A DNA stretch of 64,000 bases from Actinocatenispora sp963815125 (lineage in GTDB: Bacteria; Actinomycetota; Actinomycetes; Mycobacteriales; Micromonosporaceae). Below the pieces are notes generated by a model. That model saw only the letters and a program-made list of their open reading frames with translations, had not been told where the DNA came from and did not search any database. Below, piece after piece: positions 35,145 to 44,295 of this stretch. The translations under genes and the position numbers were made by a program. The stretch's first letter is position 1. Every line of letters begins with the position of its first letter. The stretch covers positions 1,798,001-1,862,000 of the forward strand of contig CAWFFM010000002.1 in assembly GCA_963815125.1 (NCBI GenBank), in the 5' to 3' direction.

Positions 35145-38100
35145 TCAGGACGGTTCGGCGAGCAGTTCGAGCTGCGCCAGCGTGGGGTTCGTCGCACCGG
35201 TGGTGGCGGTGATGTCGAGCCGGTAGTACGCGTACCGGCCCGGCTTGTCGACCTGGAAGGGCCGGGTCTGCAGCCGCCAGCGGAACGTCTCGTCGCGGCG
35301 CTCGTCCAGCACCGTCCAGTGTGTACCGTCGCTGGACCCGCTCAGTCGCCAGCCACTCGGGTCCCCGGCGACATCGCCGGAGGTCAGCGTGTAGTACGTG
35401 GCTGCCGGAGTGCCGGAGGCGAACTGATAGGCCACCCACGGGGTCGCCGAGCCGAAACTGACCTGGGTGGCCGACGTATCGTCGAACAGCGCCGACACGT
35501 CGGTGCCGCCGCTGGCCGTGGCGGTGCCCTTACCCGCACCGGTCGCGTCGGCCAGCGGCCGGGGCACCTCGTCGCCGTGGGTCAACGACGGCGGCACGTC
35601 GGCATGCCCGCTGCCCCACGACGACGGCTCCGCGCCCATGGTGAAGTCCAGCCGCGCACCGTGTGCCAGGTCCGCGTGGTCGAGGTAGGTCCGCGCATAC
35701 CCGCGCCCGTTGACCCGCAGATCCTGTACGTACACGTTGTGTACCGAGTTGTGCGCCGCGTCGATCACGATATCCCGGCCGTTCTCCAGGTGCAGGGTCG
35801 CCCGACGGAACAGCGGCGAGCCGATCGCGTACCGGGGGCTGCCCATCTGCAGCGGGTAGAGCCCGAGCGCCGAGAAGATGTACCAGGCGCTCATCTCGCC
35901 GTTGTCCTCATCACCCGGATAGCCCTGGCCGATGTCGCTGCCGGTGTAGAGCCGGCGCAGCACCTCGCGCGAGCGCGCCTGCGCCTTCCACGGTTGGCCG
36001 GTGTAGTCGTACATGTAGATGATGTGGTGCGAGGGTTGGTTGCTGTGCCCGTACTGGCCCATCCGAACGTCGCGGGCCTCCAGCATCTCGTGGATGGTGC
36101 CGCCGTACGAACCGGGATACTGCGCGGTCTCCGGGGTGGCGAAGAACGCGTCGAGTTTCGCGGCGAGCTTGTTCCGGCCGCCGTACAGGTTGGCCAGACC
36201 CTGCCCGTCGTGCGCGACGTGGAAGGCGAAGTTCCAGCCGTCGGTCTCGGTGTAGTCGTTGCCCCACACCCGCGGGTCGTACTCCGAAGGGGACAGTCGC
36301 GGCTTGTGGTCGGCGTCGAAGCCCTGGAAGAAGCCGATCGCCGGGTCGAACAGGTGCACGTAGTTGCGGGCCCGGCTCAGGTAGTAGCCGGACTCCTCGC
36401 GGTAGCGGCGGGCCTCCGCACTGCCGGGCTTCGCCCGCCGGGCCAGTTCGGCGGCCATGTTGCCGATGCCGAAGTCGTTGAGGAAACCTTCCAGCGCCCA
36501 GGACACGCTCTCGTGCGTACCGTCCGGGGTGTAGCCGAGGAAGATCGAGGTGGCCAGGCCCTTACGACCGACCGCGGCGTTGGGCGGGGTCACGGAGGCG
36601 TTGCGTACCGCGGCGGCGTAGGCATCGGTGGCCCGGAAACCCTTGACCCCCTTCAGGTACGCGTCGGCGAACGCCACGTCGGAGCTGGTGCCGGTCATCA
36701 GGTCGGCGTAGCCGGGTGAGGACCAGCGGGCGATCCAGCCGCCGTCGGTGTACTGCTGGACGAAGCCTGCGACCAGTTCACCGGCCACGCTCGGGTACAG
36801 CAGGCTGTACGCCGGCCACGCGGTGCGGTAGGTGTCCCAGAATCCGTTGTTGACGAAGATCTTGCCGGGCAGCACCTTCGCCCCGGTGCGTGTCGGCGTC
36901 GACTCACCGACGGGCTTGACCACCGGGCTGGCGTGCTGGTAGTCGGGACGCTGCGCGGTACCGGTGTTCTCGTACCCGGAGTTGGGGTACAGGTTGAGCC
37001 GGTACAGGTTGGAGTAGAGGGTGGTGAGCTGGTCACGGGTGGCCCCGTCGACCTCGATGACACCGAGCCGGCGGTCCCACAGTGCGCGGGCCCGGTCCCG
37101 TACGGTCTCCAGCCCGGCGCGGCCGACCTCCAGGTCAAGGTTGTGCTTCGCCTGGTCGATGCCGAGCAGCGAGGTGGCGATGCGCATGGTGACCTGGCGT
37201 GAGCTGCCGGCGTCGAAGCGCAGGTAGCCGGTGACCTTGTCGCCGCCACCGCCGGGCAGCATTCCGCCGGCGGTCGCCGGACGGTCGAAGGTGGCGTACA
37301 CGTAGAGCCGGGAGGCGCCGGCGTGGTAGCCGTCGATGTTGACGTCGGAGTAGCCGGTGAGGGTGCCGTTGGCGGTGTCCAGGCTCAGTCCGCCGGAGTT
37401 GTTCACGTTGTCGAAGATCAGGCTGGCGTGCTCGTCGGGGAAACTGAACCGGAAGACCGCGGCGTGGTCGGTGGGCGCGATCTCGGCCCGGATGCCGTTG
37501 TCGAAGGTGACTGCGTAGTAGTGCGCCCGGGCGGTCTCGTGTTCGTGCCGGAACGCCAGTGCACGGGCCGAACGCTTGGCATCGGGTGTCCCGGTCGCGG
37601 CCGAGGGCAGCACCTGGAAGGTCTGCCGCTCCCCCATCCAGGGGCTCGGTTCGTGGCTGACCGCGAACGCCTGCAGTTGCGGGCGGTTGTCGGTGTTGTT
37701 CCGGGACTGGTAGTGGTACAGCCAACTGGTGGATCCGGCGTCGGTGACCGGGATCCAGAAGTTGAAGCCGTTCGGCACGGCGGTGGCCGGGATGTTGTTG
37801 CCCCGGGAGTAGTCGCCGGAGGAGTTGGTGCCGCGGGTGGTGACGACATGGTCGGTGGGTCGGGTGGCGGCCTGCGCCGGGACCCTGGCGATGCTGATGT
37901 CGTCGATCCAGCCGTGGAACAGCACCGGTCCGTGCGGGTTGTCGTACCCGACCAGCACGCGGCTGATGGTCCTCCCGGCGGCGACGGCGCCGAGCGCGCA
38001 GCGCTGCGAGTTCCACTGGTTGGCGTACAGGATCTTCCCGCCGCCCTGCCCGTCGGGTGAGATCGGGATGCCGTGCTCGTCGGTGGCGGCCAGGTCGGAC

Positions 38101-39038
38101 AGGTAGCTGCCGTCGGAGAAGGCCAGGTCCACGGCCACGTACGTGCTGGGGTAGGCGAGGTCGCCGGCGGTCAGTTCGGGGAAGATCTTGTACGACAGTT
38201 CGGTGTCGGGGTGCACCTCGATGTGCACGTCGTAGATCTTGTTGTACGCCCAGGCGTGCCCGGTGGCGGTGTGCTGGCCGGAATATTCGAGTGCCTTGAG
38301 TCCGGTGAATCCCGCATGCGGCAACATGTTCGGGCCGTTGACCGGGCCGCTGGAGATGAAGGTCTTCATGTCCTCCTCGGGCGGCGGGGTGGTGTCGCCG
38401 TCGGAGAGCTGCCATTCGGCGAGCTGCAGGATGTCCTCGCCGTGGTTGGCGGTGACGTTCAGCCGGTAGTAGCGGTAGGCCGTGGTGTTGCCGGTGTGGT
38501 ACGCGACGAGCTGGTAGCGCCGGTCGAAGCTCTGGTCGTGCTGGCTGTCCACGTCGACCCAGGTGCTGCCGTCGGTGGAACCCTGCAGCGTCCACGCCTT
38601 CGGGTCACGGCCGGCGGCGTCGTTGGCGGAGGTGAGCGCGTAGTCGACGACGACCACCGGTTCGGACAGCGTGACCTGGGCCCAGCCGGTGGCGGAGAAG
38701 GTCAGCCACTTGGTGTTGATGTCGCCGTCGGTGAGGTTGGTGGCGATCTCGCCGGGCGGGTTCTCGTCGCTGGCCGTGGTGGCGGTGATCTTGTCGGCGA
38801 TGCTGCCGGGGATGCCGGTGGAGGAGTTACCGGTGACCCCGGACATCTTCTTGTGCCCGGCGGAATCGGTCTCCGCGGTGCTGGTCCAGCTCAGTGCCGG
38901 GTCGGTCGACTCGAACGAGGAGCTGAAACCGTCCTGCGTTCCGACCGGCCGGGCCGGTGCCGCGGTCGCCATGCTCGGTATCCCTTCGCCCAGTGCGACC
39001 AACGATGCCCCACCCACCAGGAAAGATCTGCGTTTCAC
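35145..39038 (-). CDS. Secreted GH92 alpha-mannosidase with flanking discoidin-like modules
   Basis: 1297 residues. A twin-arginine signal (KRRSFLVGGASLVALGEG) at the start; an F5/8-type discoidin-like module (about 60-190, AWTLQGSTDGSTW and RYYRLNVTA), a NPCBM-like or jelly-roll linker, the GH92 beta-sandwich (about 385-600), the catalytic (alpha/alpha)6 barrel with GFWDTYRTAWPAYSLLYP and GYPGDEDNGEMSAWYIFSA, and a second discoidin-like module at the end. GH92 enzymes are calcium-dependent exo-mannosidases. GTG 39038 is chosen; GTG 39044 is possible. A LacI-type operator is upstream, so expression may be sugar-inducible. Confidence 0.9.
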   Translation of the reverse strand: MKRRSFLVGGASLVALGEGIPSMATAAPARPVGTQDGFSSSFESTDPALSWTSTAETDSAGHKKMSGVTGNSSTGIPGSIADKITATTASDENPPGEIATNLTDGDINTKWLTFSATGWAQVTLSEPVVVVDYALTSANDAAGRDPKAWTLQGSTDGSTWVDVDSQHDQSFDRRYQLVAYHTGNTTAYRYYRLNVTANHGEDILQLAEWQLSDGDTTPPPEEDMKTFISSGPVNGPNMLPHAGFTGLKALEYSGQHTATGHAWAYNKIYDVHIEVHPDTELSYKIFPELTAGDLAYPSTYVAVDLAFSDGSYLSDLAATDEHGIPISPDGQGGGKILYANQWNSQRCALGAVAAGRTISRVLVGYDNPHGPVLFHGWIDDISIARVPAQAATRPTDHVVTTRGTNSSGDYSRGNNIPATAVPNGFNFWIPVTDAGSTSWLYHYQSRNNTDNRPQLQAFAVSHEPSPWMGERQTFQVLPSAATGTPDAKRSARALAFRHEHETARAHYYAVTFDNGIRAEIAPTDHAAVFRFSFPDEHASLIFDNVNNSGGLSLDTANGTLTGYSDVNIDGYHAGASRLYVYATFDRPATAGGMLPGGGGDKVTGYLRFDAGSSRQVTMRIATSLLGIDQAKHNLDLEVGRAGLETVRDRARALWDRRLGVIEVDGATRDQLTTLYSNLYRLNLYPNSGYENTGTAQRPDYQHASPVVKPVGESTPTRTGAKVLPGKIFVNNGFWDTYRTAWPAYSLLYPSVAGELVAGFVQQYTDGGWIARWSSPGYADLMTGTSSDVAFADAYLKGVKGFRATDAYAAAVRNASVTPPNAAVGRKGLATSIFLGYTPDGTHESVSWALEGFLNDFGIGNMAAELARRAKPGSAEARRYREESGYYLSRARNYVHLFDPAIGFFQGFDADHKPRLSPSEYDPRVWGNDYTETDGWNFAFHVAHDGQGLANLYGGRNKLAAKLDAFFATPETAQYPGSYGGTIHEMLEARDVRMGQYGHSNQPSHHIIYMYDYTGQPWKAQARSREVLRRLYTGSDIGQGYPGDEDNGEMSAWYIFSALGLYPLQMGSPRYAIGSPLFRRATLHLENGRDIVIDAAHNSVHNVYVQDLRVNGRGYARTYLDHADLAHGARLDFTMGAEPSSWGSGHADVPPSLTHGDEVPRPLADATGAGKGTATASGGTDVSALFDDTSATQVSFGSATPWVAYQFASGTPAATYYTLTSGDVAGDPSGWRLSGSSDGTHWTVLDERRDETFRWRLQTRPFQVDKPGRYAYYRLDITATTGATNPTLAQLELLAEPS

Positions 39039-39088
39039 GCGCACACTCCATCGAGAGTCAAACCGGCCGTTCGCACACAACCGGAATC

Positions 39089-39102
39089 TGACATCGTTGT
39101 CA
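39089..39102. promoter_or_regulatory. LacI-family operator upstream of GH92
   Basis: TGACATCGTTGTCA: five-base inverted arms TGACA/TGTCA around a central CG, the classical LacI/GalR-family half-site geometry, 51 bases before the GH92 start. No LacI regulator is in the window; it may act in trans. Confidence 0.55.
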
Positions 39103-39166
39103 AGAGCGTATGACCTGCATCTGGTACAGCTCGGTACCGCCGTCGGCACGACGCGGCGGCGGGTCC

Positions 39167-39502
39167 TCAGCCGGCGTCCGACGACACACTCGTACGCACC
39201 TCGAACGGTGGCCGTCCGGTCCCCGACACCCGGTAACGACCCCACGGGTCGACGTCGTTGAGCGTCGTGACCGCGGCACCGTACGAGGTGCGCAGCGTGA
39301 CACCGCGCGCGTGCCGTGACGCCAGCTCGGTGACCTGCTGATCGGCGGCGAGCCTGCCGTACCACTGGTAGCGGCCACTGATCGGTTCGAACGCACCGCG
39401 TAGCTCGGCGGCCACCTCGACCTGCCGGCCGGCGGCCTGCAGCTGCACGGTCCCCCGGTAGCCGTCCTCGCCGGGCACCTCGTCATCCTCGGTGAAGCGC
39501 AC
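39167..39502 (-). CDS. DUF4873 domain protein
   Basis: 111 residues: 'Y.G.v.L...g....v.a.L.G.FEPISGRYQWYGRL' signature of DUF4873, plus a C-terminal VSGTGRPPFEVRTSV. Often found as a separate domain or fused to FAD oxidoreductases in actinobacteria. GTG 39502 overlaps the TetR stop by one base, with GGAGGAG just before, so it is translated from the same message as the regulator. A role linked to the diiron oxygenase is likely but unproven. Confidence 0.75.
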   Translation of the reverse strand: MRFTEDDEVPGEDGYRGTVQLQAAGRQVEVAAELRGAFEPISGRYQWYGRLAADQQVTELASRHARGVTLRTSYGAAVTTLNDVDPWGRYRVSGTGRPPFEVRTSVSSDAG

Positions 39503-40236
39503 TACTCCTCCTTGCTCGCCCGTCGGGTCGGCAGCGGCAGGTCCGGGTCGAGTACCGCACCACGGGCGCGCAGGTTGCCGTCGATGACGTACCAGATCGA
39601 GTCGCTGAGCGTGGCGATGAGCTGGCGTTGGCTGCCCTGCCCGTGGCGTACCCACCAGTCGCCGGCCGCCTCGACCATGCCGATCAGACCGAACGCCAGC
39701 GGTTGTACGCTCTCGCCGCGTACCCCCAGCATCGCCGTGTAGTGGCCGAGCAGGTCGGACAGTTGCGCGGCGAACAGCGTCTCGCCCTCGGCGAACGCGG
39801 CCGGCCCGGCCGTACCGGTGGCGGAACGGGCGGCGATCAGCCGGTACAGCTCGGGGTGCCGGTCGAGCCAGCGCAGGTGCGCGCGGACCACGCCGGTGAT
39901 CATGCGTCGCGGGGTGGTGCCGGAACGCAGCGAGCGGGTGAGCGAACCGACCAGCAGGCCGACCGCCCGGCGGGCGACCGCGAGCTGCAGGTCGTCGCGG
40001 CCGTCGAAGTAGCGGTACAGCACCGTACGGGAGATGCCGACGTACGCGGCGATGGCGTCCACGCCGATGTCGGCACCTTCCGCCTCGATGGCCTCGATCG
40101 CGGCGGCGACCAGCGCGTCGCGTCGGACACGACGGTGCTCGGCCCAGCGTCGGGCCCGTCCGTCGGGGCGCTGCTGAGCAGGCTGGTCGGTCTTCAGTTC
40201 CTCAGAGTTACCACGTTCAGTACCGGTTCTGGCCAC
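39502..40236 (-). CDS. TetR-family regulator
   Basis: 244 residues. An N-terminal tail of 35 residues (Gln/Arg-rich) precedes the HTH (DALVAAAIEAIEAEGADIGV, GISRTVLYRYFDGRDDLQLA). The C-terminal ligand domain is all-helical. Divergent from the diiron oxygenase gene; the region between contains a 15-bp palindrome. Coupled with the DUF4873 gene. Probably controls the oxygenase in response to a lipid or aromatic ligand. Confidence 0.9.
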   Translation of the reverse strand: MARTGTERGNSEELKTDQPAQQRPDGRARRWAEHRRVRRDALVAAAIEAIEAEGADIGVDAIAAYVGISRTVLYRYFDGRDDLQLAVARRAVGLLVGSLTRSLRSGTTPRRMITGVVRAHLRWLDRHPELYRLIAARSATGTAGPAAFAEGETLFAAQLSDLLGHYTAMLGVRGESVQPLAFGLIGMVEAAGDWWVRHGQGSQRQLIATLSDSIWYVIDGNLRARGAVLDPDLPLPTRRASKEE

Positions 40237-40318
40237 ACCGACACATTACCTGTGACATCACGTCGCACAATCCTTGACTTCGGGACGATGTGCCGCCCAT
40301 AGTGGATGCACGCGACAG

Positions 40319-40333
40319 AGTGTCACAGACACT
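40319..40333. promoter_or_regulatory. Palindromic operator candidate before the diiron oxygenase
   Basis: AGTGTC ACA GACACT: exact six-base inverted arms with three-base centre, 23 bases upstream of the oxygenase ATG. The divergent TetR gene is the natural candidate to bind it. Confidence 0.5.
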
Positions 40334-40355
40334 GTCCTTGTGGAGGGCGTTTGCC

Positions 40356-41243
40356 ATGGCCACCAACGGTGACACCACCAGTAACCGACTCCTGTCGGCG
40401 TCCAGCCGGCACAGCTATGATCCTGATCTCGACATCGACTGGTCCGCTCCGCTGGACCCGGACCGTCACAGCCTGCCCGCGCACCGCGTCTCGCTGTACG
40501 GCACGGCATTGTGGGAACAGCTCAGCAGCGCACAGCAGATCACTCTCGGTGCGCAGGAACTGGGCAGCCTCACCCGGTTCGGCATCTGGTTCGAGACCCT
40601 GCTGATGCGGATGCTGACCCGGCACATCTACCCGCTCGACCCGGCCGGCGCCGCGGTGCGCTACGCGCTGACCGAGATCGGCGACGAGACCCGGCACAGC
40701 ATCATGTTCGCCCACGAGTTGGAGAAGCTCGACGCCACCGGCTACCCGCCGAGCCGGGCGCTGCTGCGCCTCGGCAGCCTGTTCGGCGCGCTCGCGCCGC
40801 GCGGCCCGGCGATGTTCGCCACCACCCTGCTGGCCGAGGAGACCCTCGACCGGCTGCAGCGCGAGATGATGGCCGACGAGACGCTGCAGCCGTTGACCCG
40901 GATGGTCTCGCGCATCCACGTGGTCGAGGAGGCGCGGCACGTACGCTTCGCCCGTACCGAACTGGTCCGCCAGCTCGCCGGCACCTCCAGGGTGCTGCTC
41001 GCCCGGCACCGGCTGCTCACCGCCGAGGCCGCGCTGGTGATCGGCCGCAACCTGCTGCACCCCGGGGTGTACGCGAGCGTCGGCCTCGACCCGCGTCACG
41101 CGCGGCGGGTGGCGCGGGCGAATCCGTACCACCGGGAGACGCTGCGCTGGATGGCCGAACCGGTCACCACGTTCCTCACCGAGGTCGGCATGATCGCCGG
41201 CCCCGGCCGCGCCCTCTGGCGCCGCGCCGGCTTCCTCGCCTGA
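40356..41243 (+). CDS. AurF-type diiron oxygenase (p-aminobenzoate N-oxygenase family)
   Basis: 295 residues. A four-helix diiron pattern: E in TEIGDETRHSIMF (E-x5-E-T-R-H: near 108-115) and a second ligand cluster VVEEARHVRFAR (near 191-202). This fits the AurF/PabN N-oxygenase-like family of di-iron enzymes. ATG 40356 has TGGAGGG upstream. The substrate is not deducible. Regulated with the divergent TetR/DUF4873 pair. Confidence 0.8.
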   Translation: MATNGDTTSNRLLSASSRHSYDPDLDIDWSAPLDPDRHSLPAHRVSLYGTALWEQLSSAQQITLGAQELGSLTRFGIWFETLLMRMLTRHIYPLDPAGAAVRYALTEIGDETRHSIMFAHELEKLDATGYPPSRALLRLGSLFGALAPRGPAMFATTLLAEETLDRLQREMMADETLQPLTRMVSRIHVVEEARHVRFARTELVRQLAGTSRVLLARHRLLTAEAALVIGRNLLHPGVYASVGLDPRHARRVARANPYHRETLRWMAEPVTTFLTEVGMIAGPGRALWRRAGFLA

Positions 41244-41255
41244 CCCCTGCTGAAA

Positions 41256-41316
41256 CTTGGGGAGTTTGTGGTTTTGTGGTCGCTACAGCGACCACAAAAC
41301 CACAAACTCTCCCAAG
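41256..41316. repeat. Palindromic REP-like repeat, copy 1
   Basis: A near-perfect inverted repeat: arm starting GAGTTTGTGGTTTTGTGG (41262-41284, ending GTCGCT) and its inverse at 41287-41309, extended outward by CTTGGG/CCCAAG with a one-base bulge. It shares its centre and right half, CGCTAYAGCGACCACAAAMC and on to CCCAAGATCGG, with a second copy at 44784. It directly follows the diiron oxygenase gene. Confidence 0.8.
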
Positions 41317-41353
41317 ATCGGGCTCGCAATCCGGGCCGAAGACTCGGGCAGGT

Positions 41354-42130
41354 CTATGCCCTGGTTGCCTGCCAGATGGTGGCCGACCGGCGCACTGTCC
41401 AGCCACCTCGGGCGTCGATTCGCGCGCAGATGTCCCGGTACAACTCGCGACGCCTGTCGTCAGGCAGTCGCTTGGCGAAGGTCCCGGCACCGTGGCTGGT
41501 CATCCAGCGCCAGTACGTGTCACCGTCCGGTACGGGAATGGCGATGTCCACCGACTCGCTGGTGAGGTCCCATACTCCCCGAGCCTTGAGTAGTTCCTGC
41601 TCCTCGGCGTCGTTGCCGTGCCGGCCGTCCCCGTCCGGCTGGAACCGTCGATACGACTTCACCAGGTCGTTGACCTCGTCGTCCCACGGATCAGGCGAGC
41701 CGTCAGCGCGCCCCGGCACGGTCAGCACGATGCGCCCGCCACGCTTGAGAACTCGGAGGGCTTCGTCCATCGTGGCCTCCGGCCTCGGCACAATATGAAT
41801 CAGGAAGCTGGCCACCACCAGGTCGACCGATCCGTCCGGCAGGTCCAGCGCATCCGCTGACCTGACACGCGCGTCGGCGCCCGGGTGATCGCGTTGCAGC
41901 AGCTCCACCATCCTGGGCGCAGCGTCGACGGCAACGACCCGCAACCCGCGAGCCAGTGCCCGAGCCGTCATGGCTCCACGACCAGCACCCAGATCCAGCA
42001 CTGTGGCCGGCGGGTCCGGCCACAGCATGCGCTCGTCGAATCGGGCCGCGAACGTCGCGAAAAACGGAATGACCTCGTCATACGCCTCAGCGACCTCGTT
42101 GAAGTGGCCAGCAACCGGATCCATCACCAT
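41354..42130 (-). CDS. Class I SAM-dependent methyltransferase
   Basis: 258 residues. Motif I VLDLGAGRGAMTARAL (near 53-68), motif II-like VVAVDAAPRMVELL, and SVDLVVASFLIHIVPRPEAT. The N-terminal half is Methyltransf_11/25-like; a C-terminal GDTYWRWMTSHGAGTF helix would cover the active site. ATG 42130 chosen over 42166; GGCGGG just upstream. It is the right-hand member of the gene island beside the palindromic repeat. Substrate unknown. Confidence 0.75.
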   Translation of the reverse strand: MVMDPVAGHFNEVAEAYDEVIPFFATFAARFDERMLWPDPPATVLDLGAGRGAMTARALARGLRVVAVDAAPRMVELLQRDHPGADARVRSADALDLPDGSVDLVVASFLIHIVPRPEATMDEALRVLKRGGRIVLTVPGRADGSPDPWDDEVNDLVKSYRRFQPDGDGRHGNDAEEQELLKARGVWDLTSESVDIAIPVPDGDTYWRWMTSHGAGTFAKRLPDDRRRELYRDICARIDARGGWTVRRSATIWQATRA

Positions 42131-42220
42131 CCCGCCAGCCTGACCAGCAGTCCCACCTACGGCCACCGATTTCCCGTCGCTCGTACGCTGGTCGGCCGGG
42201 GCAGCATGCCTCGCGTGTGG

Positions 42221-42466
42221 CTACCGCTCCAAGTCGGCAAGCCAGGCGCGAAAATCATCCTCATCGTGTAGGTAGATGCCGGGCCCTTCCCGAAGGTCAG
42301 CGCCCGCCAGCCGATCGAGCCCCGTCCACAGAGTTTCGCAGGACGAGTAGTCGGTTGATTCGTCCTGCACACGCGCCATCGCCCACGCTGCGGCTGCCTC
42401 ACGACTCAACGACCCGCCTGCCAGGCCAGCAATACGGTCCTTGACCTGCTGAAAGATGTCATCCAT
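42221..42466 (-). CDS. Small hypothetical protein
   Basis: 81 residues: helical N-terminus (MDDIFQQVKDRIAGLAGGSL SREAAAAW as two pieces), ending YLHDEDDFRAWLADLER. Small acidic proteins with this architecture commonly occur as immunity-like ORFs in toxin/immunity islands, but I cannot assign a family. In the lower-GC island. Confidence 0.45.
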   Translation of the reverse strand: MDDIFQQVKDRIAGLAGGSLSREAAAAWAMARVQDESTDYSSCETLWTGLDRLAGADLREGPGIYLHDEDDFRAWLADLER

Positions 42467-42571
42467 GCCTTGGCTCCAACAGCGTATCCTTTGATCGCAG
42501 GTTCACAGAACTGATCTTGTTGGACCCATTCCAACAGGAAATCATTTGACCGTCAAGATCATTTCCCTACC

Positions 42572-43168
42572 TCATGAACGGATGGATATCTCATGGCGGC
42601 CTACTTTGACGTCGAAGCCCACGGTGACACCAACCTCGTCCGATATCAATTCGGGCGAGGCGAGTGTGTCGCCGCCATCTGGAATCTCGAAAACAGTCTT
42701 GCATGAATAGCTCTCCGGAGGCCAGAAGTAATCTGGCGCCTCCGAACCACTCCTCACTTCTAGCCGGATCGACCAGTCAGTCCACACAGTGCATACCAGG
42801 GAGCGCCCATCCAGGAGCAGGAACTGCAGTGCCGCAGGCTGCCCTTCTGCATCAACGATCTCCAGGATCTGAGCCACCCGCATCACGTTGATGACATCTT
42901 CAGATCCAACCGGACCAATGACCAACTCATCAAGTTTTTCCACTGCTCTCGGCTCTTCAAGTTCATCCGACATCGATATCAATCGCTCATAGAATGAGTG
43001 CGATATCGGCAACGAATCTTCATACAACCATGAACAGAGAGTATCGAAGGCGAGACTCACCTCGCCCGCCTGCACGGACTCCCTGACATCCTGCACAACA
43101 GACGCAGAAGTTATCGGCGAATTCTCAAGAATCGTCAGTAGGCTTGCCTGTATCTGCCCAGATTCCAC
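42572..43168 (-). CDS. MafI-like immunity protein fused to an unknown C-terminal domain
   Basis: 198 residues. The N-terminal half (about 30-75: EVSLAFDTLCSWLYEDSLPI, SHSFYERLISMSDELEEP) has the pattern of MafI-type immunity proteins, which neutralise secreted polymorphic toxins. The C-terminal half (about 100-198) is a beta-rich domain (ALQFLLLDGRSLVCTVW, YSCKTVFEIPDG). Start GTG 43168 preceded by GAGGTGAG. No matching toxin is adjacent, so it is an orphan. Codon use is AT-richer than in neighbours outside the island. Confidence 0.55.
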   Translation of the reverse strand: MESGQIQASLLTILENSPITSASVVQDVRESVQAGEVSLAFDTLCSWLYEDSLPISHSFYERLISMSDELEEPRAVEKLDELVIGPVGSEDVINVMRVAQILEIVDAEGQPAALQFLLLDGRSLVCTVWTDWSIRLEVRSGSEAPDYFWPPESYSCKTVFEIPDGGDTLASPELISDEVGVTVGFDVKVGRHEISIRS

Positions 43169-43346
43169 AACTCACCTCACTTGCTCGACCCTTGCTCGAT
43201 GCTGCAGCAGAGGGGATGCGATGGTCGATGTGCGTGCAAAGTTCGCCTGACCGGGAAGCGTGACTGAAGATCCAGGTCAATCCAACTTTGCGAGTGCGAA
43301 GCTGCTGAGTGGCGTGCGCGTGCCCCACTTCACGCCGCGCGGGCGA

Positions 43347-43649
43347 CTATTGCGCCAGACTCGGCACCAACTCCTGAAATTGCCCCTTCGCCAGAACCTC
43401 TACCGCCATTGAAATATGAGCCCTGGTTACAGATTCAACGACGAGTAGATTCGATACCGCAAAATAGGCACGGTCCGAGTTCAGTTCGTCGTCAAGTTCC
43501 TGAACCAGGCGGGCTCGGTCATAGACCGTTAGGTCGAACGTCCGACCGCCCGCACTGACTGCCACTCCCACCAAGTATCCCTTCGCCGCGGTCTCGGCCT
43601 CATAGCCATCGAGGTACTCGGGAAATCTGATGTCATACGACCTTGCCAC
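43347..43649 (-). CDS. Hypothetical protein of the island
   Basis: 100 residues from GTG 43649 (SYDIRFPEYLDGYEAETAAK, RLVQELDDELNSDRAYFAVS, a C-terminal MAVEVLAKGQFQELVP). GGAGG at good spacing supports GTG 43649; ATG 43676 would add nine residues. Unknown function; small size and company of the MafI-like gene suggest an immunity-like role, which is inference only. Lower GC than the surrounding genome. Confidence 0.45.
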   Translation of the reverse strand: MARSYDIRFPEYLDGYEAETAAKGYLVGVAVSAGGRTFDLTVYDRARLVQELDDELNSDRAYFAVSNLLVVESVTRAHISMAVEVLAKGQFQELVPSLAQ

Positions 43650-43860
43650 CGCCACCCGCCTCCACCCTGTAGGCATTGGATCTTCGATAGCTCCCCGGTG
43701 TACCACTCAGGGGTTAGGTCCACACCGATGCGGGCACGTCTTTGTAATGGTCCAGATCCCTTCGCGCCCGAGTCCACGATTGCAATTCATGACCCTAACC
43801 ACCTGGACGGCGGAACCGTTCTTCGATAGGATCCCGATTCTATCGATGAATATTGGGAGA

Positions 43861-44262
43861 ATGACTAAATTGATGCTCGAAGCGTCGGCCGTTCCGAGTT
43901 CCCTGCTGACTTCAAGCGAGATCAGTTTTCTGCGGAGGGCGTTGGCAGAGTGGGGAGGGCCGGCGCGTTGTAGCGACGAGCTGGCCTTCGGTATGGGGTT
44001 TGATTCAAAGACTGATCTGCTGGATAGATGTAGATCATTCAAAGCTGCACTGATGAATGATGCTCCGCTGGCTCCCGCAGATTGGGCGCGGATGCTCCTT
44101 GCGGTGGAGATAGTCTTCGTCAGCGATCTTGCCGGTTCAGGCGTAGATTGGCGGACGACCACGGGATTTAGCGATGCCACGACCATCGACACTCTACGCC
44201 TTATTCAGCGTAAGCTGGCGCAGACCGTGCGTGCTTTTTATGGAAAAAGACCCTCTAGCTGA
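43861..44262 (+). CDS. Hypothetical protein of the island
   Basis: 133 residues. Helical, with LTSSEISFLRRALAEWGGPA, FGMGFDSKTDLLDRCRSFK and DWARMLLAVEIVFVSDL. GGGAGA is close to ATG 43861; ATG 43846 is an alternative. No recognised family. AT-rich codons relative to flanking genes. Its layout (small, helical, Glu/Asp-rich) is compatible with an immunity protein, but no toxin gene is present. Confidence 0.45.
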   Translation: MTKLMLEASAVPSSLLTSSEISFLRRALAEWGGPARCSDELAFGMGFDSKTDLLDRCRSFKAALMNDAPLAPADWARMLLAVEIVFVSDLAGSGVDWRTTTGFSDATTIDTLRLIQRKLAQTVRAFYGKRPSS

Positions 44263-44295
44263 CGGGTTTTCGCGCCTGTTGCAGGTCTGCGCGCC

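Noticed and set aside
43125..43328. Minus-strand frame with CTHIDHRIP, resembling an HNH toxin fragment before the MafI-like gene
   Set aside because: Too short and too weak; no complete nuclease motif, and the frame overlaps the immunity start.
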